NCBI RefSeq assembly: GCF_000001735.4
Contig: NC_003070.9
Span: forward strand, 26,149,971 to 26,213,970
DNA: 64,000 bases
Source: Arabidopsis thaliana
Lineage: Eukaryota; Streptophyta; Magnoliopsida; Brassicales; Brassicaceae
Reading direction: 5' to 3'
Both the position numbers and the translations under genes were made by a program. The stretch's first letter is position 1, and the number at the start of each line of letters is the position of its first letter. Below are positions 50,634 to 64,000 of the stretch, one piece after another. Under the pieces are notes generated by a model. That model saw only the letters and a list, made by a program, of their open reading frames with translations, did not search any database and was not told where the DNA came from.

Positions 50634-50772
50634 CAAGCTGGTATTTATGATCAGAGGAGGCAGTTGAGTTCTCAAGTTGGGAGAAGTTATGAATCTTGAG
50701 GGAATAAGAAGATGGAGGATGCTCTCTCCAGTTCTCCACAATTCTAGAAACTGCTGCCGAGCATGAACCCAT
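50634..50772 (-). pseudogene. Relict first exon of the second MATH gene, frameshifted
   Basis: The original start is still readable: ATG at 50772 gives MGSCSAAVSRIVENWREHPP then SSYSLKIHNFSQLE, matching the neighbour's exon 1. After DHKYQ the sequence jumps directly to bases homologous to the middle of the neighbour's exon 2 (AGCTTGATGGAATCC). Intron 1 and the start of exon 2 are missing. The join changes frame and reaches TGA ten codons later (HKYQLDGIHTTN stop). Confidence 0.8.
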
Positions 50773-52198
50773 TTTACTCAATGACGTCTTCTAACCCTAA
50801 AAACAATGTATATATATATATATATAATCTCTTTTTTTGGTAAATATATATAGAAGAATCTTGGAGTTGGGGGTATTCAAGAAAAAACATTAATACCCCC
50901 AACTCCAAGATTCCCAAAAAGAAGAAAAACCTGTGATTTGCTTATACAACTGTTTCTACATAAAAAGTTGATTCTTTAAAGTTTAATAATGTGATTTGCG
51001 AGAGTGGAAAGGAATGGATAAGCACCGTTCTCTGGCTTAGATAGCTTTGATTGATATAGCAATAGCAGACTTACAGTCCTCGTACTTGATTTATCTTCTC
51101 TTGTCTTTTGTTACATGAGGCTGCAGAAACTCAATCAAATTTAGTATTAAACCAGTGGTGATCACATATAAATGATTTGGGAATTCACTATGCACCCTTT
51201 TGGAAGAATTTGTTCTAGCTATCTAGAAACAGATCAATTTGTTCAGAACTAGCAAAAGAAGTACCTCATCATCAGATGTGTATCATCAAGTCTCCTCTTC
51301 TTTTGGGGTACCACATCAACCAAACCTACACAAAATTATGCACATAAGCACTTATTGTTTTAATAATCGTTCACCGGATCGAGCCATTGTAACAATATGT
51401 ATACCACAAATGATAGAACCTTACTTTTACTTCCTTTTGTTTCCTTAAGATCTTTCTTTTCCTTTGATACGCGAAAAAAGTCAAAGCAAAGGTCCATCAT
51501 GGAGGTCAAGTCCTGTTTGATCACACAGTCCTAAATCAGTACTTTGAAGATTGAATTGCATGTTAGAGAAACTGGTGCTACTTACACAATGAAATTCAGA
51601 TTCTGATGTCCCACAAACTTCAATCAACCTAAGCTTGTCTACCTTAAGCTACTTCAATCACCCAAATCAATGCACACATAAGTCTTTAACATTCCATTAT
51701 ACCTAGATGCTGCGATTTCAGGACATATAACAGCTTTACAAATCTCGCCCTGTGATTCAATTAGTCAATACAAAAAAAATTCAATTTCAATGAAGAAGGA
51801 AGGAGATTGTATCATTTTGGATTGAGTGTAAAGAGTTATCTTACGATTCCGATGATTGAAGAATCGAATTAGACATCGCATAAACGGCCAAATTCTGCAG
51901 CTTTTCGTATGAGAAGATTGTTATTATTAGAGAGACCAAGCTTTTTAGCTACGTTGGAGATATCCGTTAAGCAACTGTGTGATGCACAGATTAGTCCGTT
52001 AAGCAAATGCTCGCTCTGGTTATATATCTTTGATGATGTATATGGGTTTGATCAATAACAGGCAAATCAATATTTTCTTTTCAAAACGGAAACAAAATGT
52101 TTATAACTTACCAGACTACAGAACAAATAAGAAATGCTGACTAACAGAAGAAACGATGCGAAATAAACAGAGGGACCGTGTAATCAATCCAGACTTTT
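50773..52198. other. Second MATH gene promoter and CUL3B 3' region
   Basis: Contains a TA microsatellite (about 50810-50825), a perfect 22-bp hairpin at 50856-50913, and DNA with short ORFs only. The right part is presumably the CUL3B 3'UTR. Confidence 0.55.
50856..50913. repeat. Perfect 22-bp inverted repeat, 14-nt loop
   Basis: The arm at 50856-50877 (GAATCTTGGAGTTGGGGGTA plus two bases) is exactly complementary to 50892-50913. It lies about 85 bp upstream of the relict ATG of the second MATH gene. The left arm is homologous to single-copy promoter sequence of the first MATH gene; the right arm has no counterpart there. Confidence 0.95.
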
Positions 52199-54472
52199 TT
52201 ACGCTAGATAGCGGTAAAGTTTCCGGTCTGTATTATCCCTCTCCAAGAAATCACGCTCAATGAGTGATTCAATTCTCTTCTTTATCTCTGTTGGGTTTGC
52301 CAAGAACCGCGTCTGCAACTGTTTGGTGACCTCTGCGATTATGTTGTTGTGATCCAACACTCGTCTAGACTTCATTATCCTCACGATGGCTGCTTCGATC
52401 TGAGGTTTTCTGTCTTCTTCTACTCTCTGTCTTGTCTCTTGCTTCTCTGGTTCTGTCTCCTTTTGTGCCACCACAGTTCCTATCTTCACTTTGTAGAACT
52501 TGCTTGCGAACCTGTCGTTCACAACAAACCAGTCCTCCTCTGCTATCTCCTTGCTCATTGGTTCTTTTCTTAGCACGTTTTTACCTTTTACACACGCCAT
52601 TGACTGCAAGCAACGCTTTAGGTCTGGGGTGGGGATTTCAGTTGCCTGTTCGATCTCTTTGTAGCTTAGTCGATCAGAGTTGTTGAACAACATAAGGACA
52701 CACATTTGGAAAGTCGAAACGTTTAGTTCATGCTTCTGACCCTTTCCAAACACTGCTTTGATATCTGCTGTTCCCATATTCGTTTGCCAAGACAATCTCC
52801 TACCGGTGTGAGTCCCGAGGTAATATGACCTGAACTTCTCACACAGAACAGAAACTTCTGCAGGTAGGTTACATTGTATGGTTGGCTGTGTGGGCCAAGA
52901 ACCGGTTGTGAGAACCTGAACAACAAGTGTAGGTCCTTCTGAAAGCTCGGGATGGCTATTATAAAATCCTAGCAGCGTGTCGTGTGAGGTCTTCATGTCA
53001 GTGAACATACCTTCAAGTTTCGAAGTGAATTGATACCCACATTCCGTCTTCAGTTTCACTATCAGATTCCTCTCTGCATCATCCGACACAGTTTTTCCAG
53101 ATAAAAGCCTTTTCGCCAGATGCTGTTTGTAATATTTCTCAAAAACGTCTTTCTCCTGTAAGTAGCGAAACAACATCATCACCTTATCAAGAATAAGATC
53201 GACATCCTCCTCTCCCACACCTTTTAGTCCTTTTCGTAGCTTATCATCAACAAACAGGGAGATAAACTCAGGAGAACGTGTGTTCAAGTTGACGAAATAC
53301 TCAAACGAAGAATTTAGCGCATTCTGGAACGTCTTATCGTTGTTAAATGCCATGTTGATAATTCTGTCATACTTATCCCGCTCATCCAATAGACGCTGCA
53401 CAAATTCAACCGGATCCTTTGATTTCTCTGGATCAGTAACCAACTGTTTTCCCATTTCCCTAAGATGCAAAGTCATAACATCTCTAACCGTTACAAGACC
53501 ATTAGCAACCCTACGGAACAAACTATACATTCTACCCATATCCTCATACTTATCATTCAAAAGCATATTAACCAAACCTGAATTCTCCATATGAACTAGT
53601 CTCTGCACATGGTTAGCAATCATCTCTCTTTCAACCACACTAGTAATCTTCGCTTCGCTCTTAGCATCCAAATAATTCACAACCCTTTCGACTTCTTCCA
53701 CTAAAGGCTTCTCAGCTTTCTTCAAATACTCACCACAATCACAAGACTCAATAAACTCCATTGACTCAACCTTATAAAACTCAGCAGAAGCTTCCAAAAA
53801 CGGCTTCTCAAAATCATCTTGATAAACAGATTCACCTAAATCCATAAACATCTTAATCACATTCCTCATCAACACCCTATCTATAACTTCACCAGTCCGT
53901 TCCTTATGAACTAAATCAAGAAGCGTATTCAATAGCCTAGTCTGAATCTTACTCGAATACACAACATTATCTCTCCAGAGATGAAGTCCAAGCTCATGAA
54001 CATGAGTTTTCTTAGTAGTAGAAACGTAAGTACGATCCATATACATGAGAATATCCCTAATCATTTGCAACGCTTTGTTATGATCATTCCATTTCCTATT
54101 AAGCAATTCTAAAAATGCTCCTCCTTGAGCTTCTTCAATAGACTTACATATCTCTTTGAGATGAAATGTCATAGTGGTAACAAGTCCAGTATAAAGCTTA
54201 TCACCATACTTATGTAGAACCATGTTGTATGCGTTTCTGAAATAAGCGACCAAAGTTTAGCAGAACAACAACAACAAGAGATGAATCAAAGTGAAATCTA
54301 TGGAAGTGTACCTGTAAAGCTCTTCGAAACTGAGACCACTAGCGTTGTGATTGTAAATCTCATGAATCGCATGTTCAAGGATCTTCCAAGTTTTATCGGC
54401 GTATTTTGGATCAACGACGACTCGTTGCTTAAACGCTTCAATCTGGAAATTTCTCTTCTTCTGATTACTCAT
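52199..54472 (-). CDS. CUL3B: Cullin-3 (CUL3B)
   Basis: Scaffold of CRL3 ubiquitin ligases. Its N-terminus binds BTB substrate adaptors and its C-terminus binds RBX1; CUL3A and CUL3B are redundant and essential in Arabidopsis embryos. Two exons, 54312-54472 and 52199-54236, join at EELYR|NAYNMV to give 732 residues, the standard CUL3 length. The N-terminus MSNQKKRNFQIEAFKQRVVV is that of CUL3. The cullin homology domain includes FRYLQEKDVFEKYYKQHLAK then RLLSGKTVSDDAERNLI. The neddylation site appears as AIVRIMKSRR, with the modified Lys near residue 676, and the protein ends in the winged helix LIERDFLERDNTDRKLYRYL A. CUL3B rather than CUL3A follows from gene order. Confidence 0.97.
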
Positions 54473-55177
54473 TGTTGAAAATGAAACTGAACCAAAAAGT
54501 AAGAGAGACCACAAAATCAGTTCAAAGGAAAATCGGAAAAAATTCGAGGAATAAATCATGATGATAGAAGAATTGATTAAAACCTTAGATCAATCGTAGA
54601 ATCAGAAATTGGAGGTTAGGGTTTGTGATGAAGAATTTGAAGGTTGAAGTCTTGAAGACGATGATGATGATGATTGATGATGATAGCGGAAGAAAAAAAA
54701 TTAAATCTTATTATTATCCCAGTGGTTTTGATTATCTCTATTTGTTTAAAATGGGCTAGATAAAACAGATGGGCCTGGGCTTTTGTTAAAAAAAACTACG
54801 GTATTAATTTAAACGATGTCGCTTGGTAATTCTCATTCTTCTCAATCGTGAATTTGCAGAGTGCAGACATTGTTGATTGAAGAACGCTAATCGTTTGTTT
54901 TTTTAATTGTTTGCGTTAAGTTAAAGCTACTTGTTGGGACGTCAAAGCAACGCTTCTTTCGATTCTGACTTTCATATAAATACTAAACTCCAACTTTTTG
55001 ATTTCTCTGCTACTTTTGTTCTTCTCTTTTACTTCCCCAGATACATCAATCGATCAATTTGGTACTCTTCTCTCTTCTCTTTAATCCCTAATCGATTCTG
55101 TTATGTTTGTGAGTGCATTTTTTTTTTCTGGCAAAGTTTAGTTTTTTGAGGATTTTGTTTTTTGAATGTAGCAAAAC
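54473..55177. promoter_or_regulatory. Bidirectional promoter interval, CUL3B / MOG1-like
   Basis: The two genes are divergent with 705 bp between their start codons. Site II-type elements lie in the middle: ATGGGCT at about 54751 and GATGGGCCTGGGCTT at about 54769. Such elements often drive housekeeping genes in both directions. A CT-rich leader precedes the MOG1-like start. Confidence 0.55.
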
Positions 55178-56598
55178 ATGTCTGTTGAGTTATGTTCGGT
55201 GAGGCCTTTGTTTGGTGGCGCTATTTCCACCGTCTTCCCTCAAAGATTTCAGGTTCTTTCAATAAAACCCTTTTCGCTGCTTAATTGAAATTCACTGGTT
55301 TCCTCATTTCTTCCTTATTGTGAATCTTCAGGATGTGAGTAATATCCGACAAGTTCCAGATCATCAGGTTTGGTGGTTCTATTCTCAGTGGCATTGTTTG
55401 TAAGTACATGTGTAGAAGAATCTCTAGTTTACTCTGTATTTGTGTTTGATTGTTTGGTTTTCACAGGAAGTGTTTGTGGATCCTTCAAGAGATGAGAGTT
55501 TGATTTTTGAGTTGTTGGATTTCAAGGCTGAGGTTGGTGACATTGGCAGTGCCTCTTGGTTCCTTAATGATCTTGCGAGTGAGCAAGATGCTGAAGGATT
55601 TCAGGTAATACCACTACTACACTAGAACTCTTCTTATGGTAGACAAACCAACTTTAAGAACTAGTGTTGTTATTTCTCTAGAATACATCTAGTATCTTGA
55701 GTACAAACATAGAGTTTAACGTGTATAGATTTCCCAAAGTTGGAACCTTTTTGCCTGTGATGATACTAGTGAGGCTGTTTTTTGGTTATTGTGGATTCAG
55801 TCTCTGAAACTAGTCGAAATAGAACTAATACTGGTGTGTTTTTGGTTAATCTTTACCAAGATTGATGATATATATGAAGAAGACAATCTAGTAATGTTGC
55901 TGTGTAATTTTCAGTTGATTGAGCAATCAGAGGTCATTGAGGCGCCTGGACTGTCTTTCAGAAACATCTCTGCTGTTGCGACAACTGCTATTGGAGAGAT
56001 GGTAATGTCCATAAACATATGATGTCTTTGCTCATAATTTTCCTTTCTATTTGTTTTCTCCTTAACAAGGATCATTACAGGCTATATCCAAAGGAAGACA
56101 GGGAAGAGAAGCACAAAACCTAGTGAGAGTATGAAGCTTCTCCTTGTTCTGTCTCTCTATTTATTCTAAAGGGGTTTGTTACTTGAGACACCAACTGGTT
56201 TATATGATTCTGCAGGTATATGTGGCAAATATTCGTCTTAAGGGAGTTGATACAGATGTCTTAGTGACTGCCTATGAACCTATCCTGATAAAGTAAGTCC
56301 CACAAAGTTGAGTCACTCAGTTATATTGCAAGCAGTTGAATATAGATATGCATCGTTTTGATACAGAACTTGAATATCAAAATATGGTTATTGTTGTTGT
56401 TGTTGTACCACATGTCTTTTCATCTAAGGTGTTTGCGTATTATTGTGCAGTCCTCTGAGCGAAAGCGCGGATGCTGTGGGATCTGGTTTAGCTGTCCCAG
56501 CTTCACAATCTGGAAAAATGCCAATGTGTGATATCATTAAACAATCACTCTCTACATTCAAAGTCAATGACTGGAATCTTTTCGGTTCCTCAGCTTGA
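55178..56598 (+). CDS. MOG1-like Ran-binding protein
   Basis: Probably At1g69680. Mog1 proteins bind Ran GTPase, promote nucleotide release and help nuclear transport in yeast and animals; the plant role is inferred from homology. Seven exons: 55178-55252, 55332-55367, 55467-55604, 55915-56001, 56081-56128, 56216-56292, 56451-56598, all in phase, 202 residues. The start MSVELCSVRPLFGGAISTVF has the RPLFGGAI motif near the N-terminus of Mog1 proteins. DVSNIRQVPDHQEVFVDPSR carries the conserved RxVPDxQEVF block. ISAVATTAIGEM and VYVANIRLKGVDTDVLVTAY give the central beta strands. Exon 2 is only 36 bp. Confidence 0.9.

Positions 56599-64000
<7,402 letters not shown>

Noticed and set aside
52349-53594. 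Several ORFs within CUL3B
   Set aside because: Shadows of the cullin frame.

Overview
This is nuclear DNA of a flowering plant. Genes are intron-rich with GT-AG splice sites, non-coding DNA is AT-rich, and the gene families are plant-specific (TNL immune receptor, Dof, ZF-HD, MYB-CC, CLE). The gene order TNL, R2R3-MYB, CDF-type Dof, PHL, CLE45, ZFHD1, DUF1666, RPL34, F-box/LRR, SBH1, two MATH genes, CUL3 and MOG1-like matches what I know of Arabidopsis thaliana chromosome 1, about At1g69550 to At1g69680. That assignment rests on recognising the proteins, not on a search. Exon coordinates below were worked out by hand from splice sites and reading phase.

Layout. 1-3404 (-): a TIR-NBS-LRR receptor cut by the left edge, whose LRR exon is an almost perfect 72-bp tandem array. 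7785-8936 (+): the R2R3-MYB MYB105/LOF2. 11801-13260 (-): CDF5, a clock-linked Dof repressor, with the known antisense lncRNA FLORE expected on the other strand. 13261-22156: a long gene-poor stretch holding what I read as a complete non-autonomous Helitron (19427-21509). 22169-23642 (+): a six-exon MYB-CC gene (PHL8). 28180-28554 (+): CLE45. 32500-33228 (+): intronless ZFHD1. Relics of two LINE reverse-transcriptase C-termini lie at about 29780-30235 and 35667-36000.

36948-45496 is the gene-dense core: a DUF1666 gene (+), RPL34 (+), an F-box/LRR gene (-) and the sphingoid base hydroxylase SBH1 (-). 47528-50772 (-) is a tandem pair of two-MATH-domain genes. Both are damaged: the first by two single-base frameshifts, the second by a deletion that fused exons 1 and 2. 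52199-54472 (-) is CUL3B, which shares a short bidirectional promoter interval with a MOG1-like gene (55178-56598, +). From 56599 to the end there is no intact gene, only a small relic of a ubiquitin-conjugating enzyme. The next gene, expected to be TCP15, lies beyond the edge.

The genes are mostly independent plant transcription units, not an operon. I do not see a wholly new system. The most interesting items are the mosaic LRR array, two perfect foldback hairpins (34360-34448 and 50856-50913), the decaying MATH pair, the Helitron with both termini, and several promoter-like islands without a clear coding gene.
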